Shown here: one piece after another, positions 23,007-31,958 of the stretch
How positions within the stretch are numbered: position 1 is the stretch's first letter
Layout: the number at the start of each line of letters is the position of its first letter
Assembly (NCBI GenBank): GCA_934149405.1
Contig: CAKPEV010000008.1
Span: 1-64,000, forward strand
DNA: 64,000 nt
Reading direction: 5' to 3'
From: an uncultured Clostridia bacterium
GTDB lineage: Bacteria > Bacillota > Clostridia > TANB77 > UBA1234
Position numbers and translations under genes: made by a program
Notes under the pieces: generated by a model
Seen by the model: only the letters and a program-made list of their open reading frames with translations
Database searches by the model: none
Told to the model about the DNA's origin: nothing

Positions 23007-25430
23007 ATGAAACGGCTTTTGTCAATCATCTTGGTGGTATCAATGCTTTTCGGCATGATACAAATGCCTGTAATGGCAAGCGGAAAACCTGGTAACAATT
23101 CCGAACGTTATGATGATTGCGACTTTGGAAACGAAGGACCTGGCAACAGTTCTGAACGTGATGATGACAGTGACTTTGGAGAGACACCTGGAAACAATCC
23201 TATTCGAGAAGACGACGATTTTGATGAAGGATCTAGCGATATGTCGGCAGGCAGTAGTAATCAGGAGGATGAGGAAACATTCGAAGAATGGGATAGCAAC
23301 ATAACTGACGACAATGGTCCTACAGATATGGAGTCTTTTGATTCTAATTATTCATGCAGTCACAATAAAACCAAAAAGCGGTATCACGATTACACATACG
23401 AAAAGTATAATGAAGAGATGCACAAATATACAAAATTATACGATTTGGTATGTAAAGATTGTGAAAGTACGCTTAAGACAGATATTAAAATTTCTGGTAA
23501 GGAAATTCACTATTTCAAAAATGGTGAATGTGAAGACTGTGGCTACATAATAAAAAATTGTAAGCATGAAGAAACCGAAGATCGTGTGGTAGAATGGCTT
23601 GAAGAAGGAAATGGCATATATTACATAGAATATGAAGTTGTATGTAGTGTATGCGATAAAAAACTTTCTACATATGTAAAGCATGGACCAGTTATTGCAA
23701 TTCCGAAAGATTCTAATTGTGCACATGAAGATTTAAAAGAAATAGTAGAAAAAGAATACTATGAAATTTTAAATGAAGAACAGCACATAAAGGTGTCAGA
23801 GTGTAAGCTCAAATGTGAAGAATGTGGCAAATTATTTGGCGATTATAAAATAGAAGAAACAGAGAAACATAGCATACAAAATGAAAAATGTGCATTTTGT
23901 ATCTTTGAAAATGGTTCTTCTAAGAATAATCAAATAAACAATGGAACAAATCAAACTAACAAAACAGGTAAGAATCAAAGTATTGATTCAAAAGCAAATC
24001 AAGATACGCAGAATGTTAAAGATGTTGACTGGATATACATCAAAGCAGATGAGCAAAAATTTGCTGTAGATGGCGAGGTGGTAAGTTGGGAAGGCATGCC
24101 TATTCTGGATCCTGACGGCAATCTTAGAGTACCGTTAAGACAGCTTGCAGAACTTATGGGCTGGCAAGTAAAATGGGATGCAAAAACAAATACCGCAATT
24201 ATGACCGATGGCAAAGTTGAAAAGAGATACACCAAAGGTTCCGATACATACGAGGTTATCGATGGAAATGTCGTTTATACTGAGTATTTGCAAAATAGTA
24301 TAACTTCAGAAAACGAAATTTTGTATGTGGATCTCGTAGGAGCATTGGATAGTACAGGTTATAGTTACTATATAAATGGCACATCGTATCATATAAAGAA
24401 AACGGAAGAAGTAATAGACAAAGTTGCCATAAACAATATTTTTGGAAACTATGATGTTGTTGCTTCAGAAGATATCTTGGATACAGTAAATGGAATAGTA
24501 AAGATAACAAAAGATGATTATCTACTTGCAATGATACCAAAAAGAGAAACGGTATTTTTTGCTGTAATTGTTCCAGCTGCTAAGCAAGCACTACAAGGTA
24601 ACTACTATGATGGAGAGGTCACAATTTTAGGCACAGCTCTTGAAATAGTGGTTGGAATGTTGCCTGTTATGAACGTTGTTGCAGACGTAAGGGACTTTTT
24701 AGCGGATTTGCAAAGTGAAGATGAGTCAGCAATTCATTATATGCAAACTGTAGGAAGTCTTATGGCTGTAGTGTCGGACTTCAAGGATATAGAAAAAGCA
24801 GGAGATTTTCTAAACTCATTAAAAAAGACAGGAAAAGTTCTTGATGTTGATGATGTCGATGATGTCAACAAGTTTATTCAGAAAGCAGACAGTTTCGAAG
24901 ATGTTGCAGATTATGCTCTAAAAAACCTTGATGAGTATAATGATGCAGCTCAAAAAGCAGATAAAGTAGCTGATGTGGCTGCCACAGCCAAAAAGGTAGA
25001 TAAGATTAATGATGCTACCAAAAAGGCTGACAAAGTTGCAGATGCTACCAAAACTGTAACCAAAAAAGTAAGCAAACCGAGTTCTAAAAGATTGGCTAAA
25101 AATCTCAAAGCAGCAGGCATCGAAAAACCGACAGAATACAAAGTTGCAACACACCACATTGTCGCAGGCACTGATCCAGATGCTGCGGAATCGAGGAAAA
25201 TTCTAGAAAAGTTCAATATCGATATAAACGATGCGGTGAATGGTGTTTATCTTCCAAACGAAAAAAATGCACCAACTAAGGCATTGTATCATCCACCTTT
25301 GAATACAAAAGTTTATAATGAAAATGTGTATAAAATGTTAAAAGATGCAACAAGTCGGGAAAAGGCAATAGAAACTCTAAAAAAAATACGAGACATGTTA
25401 CTAAATGGAACTTTTAAGTATAAGGAGTAA
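23007..25430 (+). CDS. Polymorphic toxin with AHH-type nuclease C-terminus
   Basis: An 807-residue secreted protein. Signal peptide at residues 1-25. An acidic region (30-110) has three PGNN/PGNS-type repeats with DDDxDFG. About 115-310 is Cys-rich, with repeated CxxC pairs (CKDC, CEDC, CSVC, CEEC, CAFC). A copper-amine-oxidase-N-like domain lies near 340-465 (LRVPLRQLAELMGWQVKWD). A hydrophobic pre-toxin segment is near 515-570, followed by a low-complexity AxKADKVAD linker. The C-terminus carries ATHHIVAG, the His pair of AHH (HNH/EndoVII) nucleases. It uses in-frame CGG three times (codons 3, 125 and 784), unlike native genes, which points to transfer. The immunity gene follows after 5 bases. 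Confidence 0.85.
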   Translation: MKRLLSIILVVSMLFGMIQMPVMASGKPGNNSERYDDCDFGNEGPGNSSERDDDSDFGETPGNNPIREDDDFDEGSSDMSAGSSNQEDEETFEEWDSNITDDNGPTDMESFDSNYSCSHNKTKKRYHDYTYEKYNEEMHKYTKLYDLVCKDCESTLKTDIKISGKEIHYFKNGECEDCGYIIKNCKHEETEDRVVEWLEEGNGIYYIEYEVVCSVCDKKLSTYVKHGPVIAIPKDSNCAHEDLKEIVEKEYYEILNEEQHIKVSECKLKCEECGKLFGDYKIEETEKHSIQNEKCAFCIFENGSSKNNQINNGTNQTNKTGKNQSIDSKANQDTQNVKDVDWIYIKADEQKFAVDGEVVSWEGMPILDPDGNLRVPLRQLAELMGWQVKWDAKTNTAIMTDGKVEKRYTKGSDTYEVIDGNVVYTEYLQNSITSENEILYVDLVGALDSTGYSYYINGTSYHIKKTEEVIDKVAINNIFGNYDVVASEDILDTVNGIVKITKDDYLLAMIPKRETVFFAVIVPAAKQALQGNYYDGEVTILGTALEIVVGMLPVMNVVADVRDFLADLQSEDESAIHYMQTVGSLMAVVSDFKDIEKAGDFLNSLKKTGKVLDVDDVDDVNKFIQKADSFEDVADYALKNLDEYNDAAQKADKVADVAATAKKVDKINDATKKADKVADATKTVTKKVSKPSSKRLAKNLKAAGIEKPTEYKVATHHIVAGTDPDAAESRKILEKFNIDINDAVNGVYLPNEKNAPTKALYHPPLNTKVYNENVYKMLKDATSREKAIETLKKIRDMLLNGTFKYKE

Positions 25431-25435
25431 AGTGT

Positions 25436-25987
25436 ATGAAAATATGGGAGATTGGTGCAATAGAAGAAAGATATGATGGCTTGAAACCGAAAGATGACTA
25501 CACATACGAAGAAATGATGTCTTTTGATGGTAGAAGTCATAAAGAAGATTGGATTTGCAGAAAGGTTGTCCCCAACGTTAATCCGAAGAAGAACCCAAAA
25601 TTTGGTGACCGTTCTAGTTGCATGGGTGTTTTGGTTTTTAGCGAGAAAGCAATTGAAAAGTTATACGATGTAATGAAAGATGATATTGAAATTTTGGCAC
25701 TAGACTGCGACTATGGAACATTTTCATTAATAAATGTAACTACAGTATTAGAGGCACTTGATCATGAAAATTCTAAAATGGATTTTTTCGAAGGAACTAA
25801 TCAAATTATGTACATCGAAAAGTATGCTTTTTTTGAAGATAGAATAAAAGGGCATAACATATTTAGAATTATTGAGCAAAAAGCTTCTCGTATATTTGTT
25901 ACAGACAAATTCGTACAAACAGTCAAACAAAACAAACTAAAAGGTTTCCGCTTTAGTCTTGTTTGGGACAGTGAAGCAGAAGACTAA
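25436..25987 (+). CDS. Imm11-type immunity protein
   Basis: A 183-residue soluble protein with the DUF1629/Imm11 layout: an MGVLVFSEKAIEKLYDVM segment in the middle, IMYIEKYAFFEDRI, then GHNIFRI with SRIFVTDKFVQTVKQNKLKG before the terminal GFRFSLVW strand. This family neutralises toxins of polymorphic systems. It starts 5 bases after the AHH toxin stop (ribosome-binding site AAGGAG inside the toxin end), so toxin and immunity are coupled. A terminator follows. It contains no CGG codon, unlike its toxin partner. Confidence 0.75.
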   Translation: MKIWEIGAIEERYDGLKPKDDYTYEEMMSFDGRSHKEDWICRKVVPNVNPKKNPKFGDRSSCMGVLVFSEKAIEKLYDVMKDDIEILALDCDYGTFSLINVTTVLEALDHENSKMDFFEGTNQIMYIEKYAFFEDRIKGHNIFRIIEQKASRIFVTDKFVQTVKQNKLKGFRFSLVWDSEAED

Positions 25988-26036
25988 AAGCAAAAAGAAA
26001 AATACTAAAAATTTAGCAATTTTCTAAAATGTTTCA

Positions 26037-26093
26037 AACCTAGGGAAAATAAGCAGTGTAAGATTACAAAGCTTTTAACCCTAGGTTATTTTT
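26037..26093 (+). terminator. Terminator of the toxin-immunity operon
   Basis: AACCTAGGG (26037-26045) pairs perfectly with CCCTAGGTT (26079-26087), inner AAGC/GCTT pairing, then ATTTTT. Confidence 0.85.
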
Positions 26094-26240
26094 ATAAAAA
26101 ATATTAATAGCACAATGGTAGTTAAAAATCTTTAAATACGTTTGCGAAAATCGAGCTGAACTGAAAAAAGATAAAATAATAGTGTATTTTTCTACAAAAT
26201 GTGGTAAAATAATTGCACAAAGGCAAATAGGAGGCAAAAA

Positions 26241-26945
26241 ATGTTAGAAATAAAAGATGTGTCATTTAGTAGAGATAATAAAAACATATTAAAACATGTA
26301 AATTTAGATATAGATTCAAACAAATTTATTGCGATTACAGGGCCAAATGGTTCTGGTAAATCAACCCTTGCTAAAATGATTATGGGTATTGAAAAGCCAG
26401 ATAGCGGAAAGATTATTTTTAATGGAACTGATATAACAAATATGACAATAGATGAAAGAGCTAGAATGGGAATAGGTTTTGCTTTCCAACAACCGGTTAA
26501 GTTTAAAGGAATAACAGTATATGATTTGATAAAATTATCAGCAGGTCATGATGTAAAAAAAGCTGATGCGTGCGATATATTATCAAAAGTTGGACTTTGT
26601 GCAAAAGAGTATATAGATAGAGAAGTTAATGCATCACTTTCAGGTGGAGAATTAAAAAGAATCGAAATTGCAACAGTGGCTGTTAGAAAAAATGCGTTAA
26701 CAATATTTGATGAGCCAGAAGCAGGTATTGACTTATGGAGCTTTAATAATCTTATAAAAGTATTTGAGGAGCTTAGAAACACCATAGAAGATAGCACAAT
26801 ACTAATAATCTCACACCAAGAAAAGATTTTAAATATAGCCGATAAAGTTATTTTGATGAATGATGGAACAGTTGAAAAATACGGAGATAAAGATGATGTT
26901 TTAGGCACTGCATTAAACACTAAAAAAACATGTTGCAAACTTTAG
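26241..26945 (+). CDS. sufC: Fe-S assembly ATPase SufC
   Basis: A 234-residue ABC ATPase. Walker A GPNGSGKST (about 34-42), the Q-loop GFAFQQP, signature LSGGELKRIE (about 134-143) and Walker B LTIFDEPEAGID (about 155-166). SufC powers the scaffold on which Fe-S clusters are built. It is the first gene of a two-gene unit with a SufB/D-like scaffold and no sufS, sufE or sufU beside it, like the reduced SufBC (SMS) systems of anaerobes. The Fe-S load of the hydrogenase operon needs such a system. Confidence 0.93.
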   Translation: MLEIKDVSFSRDNKNILKHVNLDIDSNKFIAITGPNGSGKSTLAKMIMGIEKPDSGKIIFNGTDITNMTIDERARMGIGFAFQQPVKFKGITVYDLIKLSAGHDVKKADACDILSKVGLCAKEYIDREVNASLSGGELKRIEIATVAVRKNALTIFDEPEAGIDLWSFNNLIKVFEELRNTIEDSTILIISHQEKILNIADKVILMNDGTVEKYGDKDDVLGTALNTKKTCCKL

Positions 26946-26979
26946 AATAATGCATTTTATAAAGCGGAAAGGAATAATA

Positions 26980-27897
26980 ATGGATAGTGTAGATAAAGAT
27001 TTGTTGAAAGAAATATCAGATATTTCTGGTACACCAGAAGGAGCATATAACATAAGAAAAAATGGAAAAGGGATAGAAAGAAAAGTAACAGAGAATATAA
27101 ATATTGTTCCAAAAGAAGAGGGAAAAGGAATAGATATATATGTTAAAGAAAATACAAATGGTGAAATTGTACATATCCCAGTAATTATAACAGAGAGTGG
27201 TTTGACTGATGTAGTGTATAACGATTTCTACATTGGCAAAAATGCAAAAGTATATATAATAGCGGGTTGTGGAATTCATAATGACCATCATAAAGATTCT
27301 AGACATGATGGAATACACCGTTTCTTTTTAGAAGAGGGAGCAAGTGTTAAGTATATTGAAAAGCATTATGGCGAGGGAGACGGCGATGGTAAAAGAATAT
27401 TGAATCCAGTTACAGAAGTTCATATGAAAAAAGGAAGCAACATGGAAATGGAAAGTATTCAAATTAAAGGTGTTGATTCAACAATCAGAACAACAAAAGG
27501 TGTCTTAGAAGAAGATACAAATTTTGTTGTTTCAGAAAAAATAATGACACATGGCAGTCAAATTGCAGAGACAATGTTTGATGTTGAATTAAACGGCGAA
27601 AATTCTAGTACACATGTAACTTCTAGATCTGTTGCAACAGAAAATTCGAAGCAAAAGTTCATGTCAAAAGTATATGGAAATACAAAATGCTTTGCTCATG
27701 TTGAGTGCGATGCAATTATAAAAGATAAGGCATCTGTTAGGGCTATACCAGAGATAACAGCTAATAGTGTCGAGGCAAACTTAATTCATGAAGCGGCAAT
27801 TGGCAAGATAGCTGGAGAACAATTAACAAAACTTATGACACTTGGACTAACAGAAAAAGAGGCAGAAGAAGAAATAATAAAAGGTTTCTTACGTTAA
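26980..27897 (+). CDS. SufB/SufD-like Fe-S scaffold protein
   Basis: A 305-residue protein of the SufBD core: the beta-helix segment IPVIITESGLTDVVYNDFYI, GSNMEMESIQIKGVDSTIRT, and the C-terminal ANLIHEAAIGKIAGEQLTKL with GLTEKEAEEEIIKGFLR, the typical end of SufB/SufD. It is shorter than full SufB (about 470), as in minimal two-protein SUF systems. The ATG at 26980 with GAAAGGA is chosen; a longer start at 26950 would include an in-frame CGG, which native genes avoid. It partners with SufC encoded 34 bases upstream. Confidence 0.9.
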   Translation: MDSVDKDLLKEISDISGTPEGAYNIRKNGKGIERKVTENINIVPKEEGKGIDIYVKENTNGEIVHIPVIITESGLTDVVYNDFYIGKNAKVYIIAGCGIHNDHHKDSRHDGIHRFFLEEGASVKYIEKHYGEGDGDGKRILNPVTEVHMKKGSNMEMESIQIKGVDSTIRTTKGVLEEDTNFVVSEKIMTHGSQIAETMFDVELNGENSSTHVTSRSVATENSKQKFMSKVYGNTKCFAHVECDAIIKDKASVRAIPEITANSVEANLIHEAAIGKIAGEQLTKLMTLGLTEKEAEEEIIKGFLR

Positions 27898-27930
27898 TAG
27901 TATAAAATAGATTAAAAAATATATGAGAAG

Positions 27931-27965
27931 AAAGGCTATAAGATTAAAACTTGTGGCCTTTTATA
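27931..27965 (+). terminator. Terminator of the suf operon
   Basis: AAAGGCTATAAG (27931-27942) pairs with CTTGTGGCCTTT (27950-27961), 12 pairs including two G-U, then TATATAT. Confidence 0.75.
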
Positions 27966-28009
27966 TATAAATTAGTGAACACAACCACCACTAATAAGGG
28001 GGATTAAAA

Positions 28010-28885
28010 ATGAGAGTGCAAGAGTTAGAAGAACGAAGTAAAGAAACTAAAAAAGTAGGAATTGTTGGAATAATCGGAAATGTATTTTTGTTTGTAATAA
28101 AAATAATTGTAGCAATACTTAGTAAGAGTAATGCTATGCTTGCAGACAGTATAAACAGTGGCACAGATGTCTTGTCTTCACTTATGACTCTGATAGGTGG
28201 AAAGATAGCAGGCGAGCCATCAGATGAAGACCACAACTACGGTCATGGAAAAGCGGAATACATATTCTCGCTAATCATAAGCTTAATAATGGGTTACTTA
28301 GCACTAAAAATCGCATGGAATGGTATAAACTCTTTAATAGATGGTGCAAAATTTGATTTTTCTCTTTCACTTATTATTGTGTGCATTGTGACAATAGTAA
28401 CAAAGTTTAGCTTGTATCGTTATACTAAGAAAATCGGAAAGAAATCGAATAACATACTAATCCTTGCTAATTCCGAAGACCATATAAACGATGTTTACAC
28501 AACACTTTCTGTTTTAGTCGGTATACTTGCTGCTTTAGTAAACTTATACTGGCTAGATGGAGTAGTTGCAATAATTATTGCAATCAGAATTTTATACACG
28601 GCCATAGAATTTTTTATGCAAAGTTATAACGTGTTACTAGATGTATCAATGAGCGAAGAAGAAATAGGCAAGATAAAGGATATAATAAAAACATATGAAA
28701 AAATAGACCACATAGATAAAGTGACATCAAAGGCAGTCGGTAACTCATTTATAGTAATCGTAAAAGTATCTGTTGATGGAAACATGACGGTAAAAGAAAG
28801 CCACGAAATCGTAGGAAAATTGAAAGCGGAAATATTAGAACAAAAGAATGTGTATGATGTAATTGTGCATGTGAATCCAGCATAA
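28010..28885 (+). CDS. Cation diffusion facilitator (CDF) metal exporter
   Basis: A 291-residue CDF transporter. About six helices. The metal-site Asp residues are in SNAMLADSINSGTDVLSS (TM2) and NSEDHINDVYTT (TM5), and the His-rich loop is DEDHNYGHGKAEY. The last 80 residues form the cytoplasmic dimer domain (KIDHIDKVTSKAVG, VYDVIVHVNP). It exports Zn, Mn, Fe or similar divalent metals in exchange for protons; the exact metal cannot be read off. It starts with GGGGG 8 bases upstream and is monocistronic between terminators. Confidence 0.9.
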   Translation: MRVQELEERSKETKKVGIVGIIGNVFLFVIKIIVAILSKSNAMLADSINSGTDVLSSLMTLIGGKIAGEPSDEDHNYGHGKAEYIFSLIISLIMGYLALKIAWNGINSLIDGAKFDFSLSLIIVCIVTIVTKFSLYRYTKKIGKKSNNILILANSEDHINDVYTTLSVLVGILAALVNLYWLDGVVAIIIAIRILYTAIEFFMQSYNVLLDVSMSEEEIGKIKDIIKTYEKIDHIDKVTSKAVGNSFIVIVKVSVDGNMTVKESHEIVGKLKAEILEQKNVYDVIVHVNPA

Positions 28886-28948
28886 ATAAATTTGAAAAAA
28901 TTGCAACGTACAATTTATTAAAAATTTTGAATTTGTTTTAAGGATAAA

Positions 28949-28984
28949 AAAGAAAGCTCACGAAAAACATGAGCTTTCTTTTTT
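28949..28984. terminator. Bidirectional terminator between convergent genes
   Basis: AAAGAAAGCTCA (28949-28960) pairs with TGAGCTTTCTTT (28970-28981), with A- and T-runs on both sides. It serves the CDF gene (plus) and the kinase (minus). Confidence 0.92.
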
Positions 28985-29555
28985 ATGCCAATATATTTTG
29001 AATTTTCTCTTTCATTTCATCTAGAGGAATTAAATTATCAAATTTAACAACATGGATATTTTTATATTTCTCTGAGATTTCATCAGCTAGCTTTAAATAA
29101 GCGTTTTGTTGATTTACGCTACTTTCTTTATTAAATTTTGCATACTTTATAGAAGCCTTATTTTCTCTATTTAATCTCTTTTCAAATTCATTTTCATCGC
29201 TTAAATATAATGCAATAAAGTAAATATCAAAATCCAATTTGCTAAGCCTCTCTAACAACTCTTCATACACATCAGAAAAAGAATAATCCTTAAATCCAAG
29301 TCTGCAGTAAACTTCTTCTGTGAAAAACGTTCTATCAAATAAAAGGTTTATAGAATCGTTTTCTAAGTTTTTTATATAATCTAGTAAAGCAAAATACATT
29401 TTCTTAGATTTTTCTTTGCCTGCTACAGTTTTATCAGATGTGCCACTTAATCTATAAAGATTGGTATATGGAAGATAAAACCTTATAAAATCAGTAACTG
29501 TAGTTTTACCAGCACCTTGTGGACCTTCGACAATAATTAGTTTTGAATTTGCCAT
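28983..29555 (-). CDS. Thymidylate kinase-like P-loop protein
   Basis: A 190-residue P-loop kinase. Walker A EGPQGAGKTT (residues 9-18). LLFDRTFFTEEVY matches the DRxxxS-like substrate segment of dTMP/deoxynucleoside kinases, and EKRLNRENKAS is the lid region. The overall architecture is close to thymidylate kinase, but the sequence is divergent enough that the substrate (dTMP, another nucleotide or a deoxynucleoside) is uncertain. It runs opposite to its neighbours and is divergent from the desulfurase gene. AGGTGATTT precedes the ATG. Confidence 0.75.
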   Translation of the reverse strand: MANSKLIIVEGPQGAGKTTVTDFIRFYLPYTNLYRLSGTSDKTVAGKEKSKKMYFALLDYIKNLENDSINLLFDRTFFTEEVYCRLGFKDYSFSDVYEELLERLSKLDFDIYFIALYLSDENEFEKRLNRENKASIKYAKFNKESSVNQQNAYLKLADEISEKYKNIHVVKFDNLIPLDEMKEKIQNILA

Positions 29556-29749
29556 TTTAAAATCACCTCAAAAAATTTATATCATATTAGGAGAAAATGT
29601 GCAATGAAATTAAAAAGTGAAAGTAAAGTTTGAAAAGAATTGTAAATAAAATTTATTCATAATTACCAAAATTTTGCGTAAAAGCTTAATCAAATTTTTG
29701 ATTTTGTGCATATTATAATATGAATATAAAAAAGAGAGGTTGTGGATAT

Positions 29750-30896
29750 ATGAAAGAAATTTACGTTGACCATGCAGCTACTACCAAAATGAAAAGAGAA
29801 GTTTTAGAAAGTATGATGCCATATTTAACTGAGAAGTTTGGAAATCCATCTACAATGTACAAATATGGAATAGAAAATAAAAGAGCAATTGAAGAAGCGA
29901 GAAAACAAGTTGCAAAAGCGATAGGTGCAGATGAAGAAAATGAAATTTATTTTACATCTGGTGGCTCAGAGGCAGATAATTTAGCAATCAAAGGAATTGC
30001 AAAGTCTAGAAAAAATAGGGGGAAACATATCATAACAACACAAATAGAACATATGGCAATTTTAAATTCGTGCAAGCAATTAGAGAAAGAAGGATATGAA
30101 GTATCTTATATTGGTGTGGATTCTGATGGCATTATAAGACTAAATGAATTAGAAAATGCTATAAGAGATGATACGATATTGATTTCTGTTATGTTTGCAA
30201 ATAATGAAATTGGAACAATTCAGCCTATTGGCGAAATTGGCAAAATAGCCAAAAGCAAAAATATACTTTTTCATGTAGATGCAGTTCAAGCAGTTCGGAA
30301 GTGTGAAAATCGACGTTAAAAAAATGAACATAGACTTGCTATCAATGTCGGCACATAAATTTTATGGACCAAAGGGAATTGGAGCTTTGTATATAAAAAG
30401 TGGAATTTTGGTGGAACCGTTAATTGCAGGCGGACATCAAGAAAGAAATATTAGAGCTGGAACGGAAAATGTACCTGCAATTGTCGGAATGGGAAAAGCG
30501 ATAGAAGTAGCAAGTAAAAATATAGATGCATATTCCAAAAAACTTGCGTATTTGAGAGATTATTTTATTTTTGAAATTCAAAGAAATATTTCATTTGTAA
30601 GATTAAATGGACACATATATAAACGATTACCTGGAAATGTCAATATATCAATCGAAGGTGTAAATAATAATACTTTGATGCTTTTGCTTGCTGAAAAAGG
30701 AATATACTGTTCGGGTGGCTCTGCATGTTCGACAGGTCAAAAGTCAGCATCACATGTGTTAAAAGCAATCGGATTACCAGATGACGTTGCAACTTCTTCA
30801 ATTAGAGTTACTTTTGGAGAAGAAAACACGATTGACGACGTGAAGTATATTGTAAAATCGTTAACAGAGGTTGTCACAAGGCTTAGAAATAAGTAA
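29750..30896 (+). CDS. NifS/IscS-type cysteine desulfurase, +1 frameshift at CGG
   Basis: Starts YVDHAATTKMKREVLE. The zero frame holds through FTSGGSEADNLAIKG, the PLP-stacking His in TQIEHMAI, and NNEIGTIQPI to HVDAVQAV. Codon 183 is CGG (30296-30298). Skipping the C gives AV-G-SVKIDVKKMNIDLLSM, SAHKFYGPKG (PLP lysine near 203) and GGSACSTG (sulfur-carrying Cys), 381 residues in all. Unshifted product stops seven codons after the site and has neither Lys nor Cys. ATG 29750 is used because the TATAAT at 29714 ends exactly at the upstream ATG 29720. It supplies sulfur for Fe-S clusters and thio-tRNAs. Confidence 0.92.
30296..30298 (+). other. CGG +1 recoding site 4 (cysteine desulfurase)
   Basis: Zero frame GCA GTT CGG AAG; restored frame GCA GTT (C) GGA AGT. 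The family consensus here is AVG. Confidence 0.92.
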
Positions 30897-30946
30897 AAAC
30901 ATTGTTACAAAAATATTACGTTTTCGTTACAAATCGATAACAAACC

Positions 30947-30975
30947 TTGTGCTTTTATATACATTTATATAAAAT
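30947..30975 (+). promoter_or_regulatory. Promoter of the type IV pilus operon
   Basis: TTGTGC (30947-30952), a 17-base spacer and TAAAAT (30970-30975). It predicts a leader of about 145 bases; no clear known riboswitch was recognised in it. Confidence 0.55.
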
Positions 30976-31125
30976 ATTTATGAAATGTTTAGAGACTCGA
31001 AGTATTACGGCTATAAGAAAAAATGCATTTATTTCCAAGAAAAGTATACAAATGAAAAAACATTGGAATAATAAGCATAAGCAGATAAAGTATGTTTAAA
31101 AACTAAGATATAAAGGTGTGAAGTT

Positions 31126-31923
31126 ATGAAAAATTTTTCTAAATTGGTAAAACAAATTCTAATATTGGGAATAATTTTGGCAAATATAGCTACAGTTACT
31201 TTTGCTGCGTGGTGGGGAACACCAGGATATGAATGGTGTTTTTCAAAAGGAATTACTACTATAATGACACAAAAGGAAATGACAAAAAAGGTTTCACAAG
31301 CAGATTTTTATGCGATTGTTTTAAAGTATTTAAGATATAAAGGTGTTGAGCCTGGTAGAAATGTTATGCAAACAGTAGGTGATGTTTCATCAATGAACAG
31401 CGCTTTGCTTGGTATGATGAATACAATTGATGAGTATATAATTAAAGATTCTCTCACAGCATTAGAGTACAGACAAGTAATGACATATATGGAGCATGCG
31501 GAAGGAATTGTTGACAAACAACAAAATTTAATATCTAGAGACGATATTAAGGCTTTCAAGTTGTACATGTCATTGGCTAGATATAAAGCAGCAAAGCTTA
31601 TAGACAACACAGCGTATAGAACACAAGAGGTTGCTAAAAACAGCAATGTTAAGTTTGCAGAAATATTAGACTACGGAATAAAACCGTATTATGGAAATAT
31701 AACAAGAAAAGAATTTTTAATATTGATGTTTAGCTTATTGTCAGATCAAAAAATACCTGAAGAAGATATTTTACAACAATATAATGAGTCAGGAGTGCTA
31801 ATTGGGTACAACAGCGATTTGATGCTACAAAAAGAAATTACTTATTCAGAGATTTTTACTTTCCTATATAGATTTGAAGCATTTGATTTTAATCCATCAG
31901 AAAGTAATGAAACAGAAGAATAA
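31126..31923 (+). CDS. Exported SLH-like protein at head of pilus operon
   Basis: A 265-residue protein with a signal peptide (residues 1-27, cleavage after TFAA). The mature part consists of helical segments reminiscent of degenerate S-layer homology domains: WCFSKGITTIMTQKEMTKKV, ADFYAIVLKYLR, and later GNITRKEFLILMFSLL and GVLIGYNSDLMLQKEITYSE, the pattern 'phrase-loop-(I/V)TRAE'. It could anchor the pilus apparatus to the wall; this is inference from its place before pilM. It is the first gene of the cluster and the next starts 35 bases later. Confidence 0.7.
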   Translation: MKNFSKLVKQILILGIILANIATVTFAAWWGTPGYEWCFSKGITTIMTQKEMTKKVSQADFYAIVLKYLRYKGVEPGRNVMQTVGDVSSMNSALLGMMNTIDEYIIKDSLTALEYRQVMTYMEHAEGIVDKQQNLISRDDIKAFKLYMSLARYKAAKLIDNTAYRTQEVAKNSNVKFAEILDYGIKPYYGNITRKEFLILMFSLLSDQKIPEEDILQQYNESGVLIGYNSDLMLQKEITYSEIFTFLYRFEAFDFNPSESNETEE

Positions 31924-31958
31924 TTACAAATATAATCTAAAGAAAAGGAGCAAGTGGT

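Noticed and set aside
23314..23550. Frame entered by a +1 shift at the toxin's second CGG (codon 125)
   Set aside because: The translated sequence has no resemblance to a protein domain and the zero frame continues with regular CxxC repeats, so CGG there is an ordinary codon of a foreign gene.
26950..26980. In-frame CGG near the start of the SufB/D-like gene
   Set aside because: It lies before the better-supported ATG at 26980 and overlaps the ribosome-binding site, so it is untranslated leader.
30897..31125. Riboswitch in the leader of the pilus operon
   Set aside because: No convincing closing stem or known motif was seen; only the promoter is reported.
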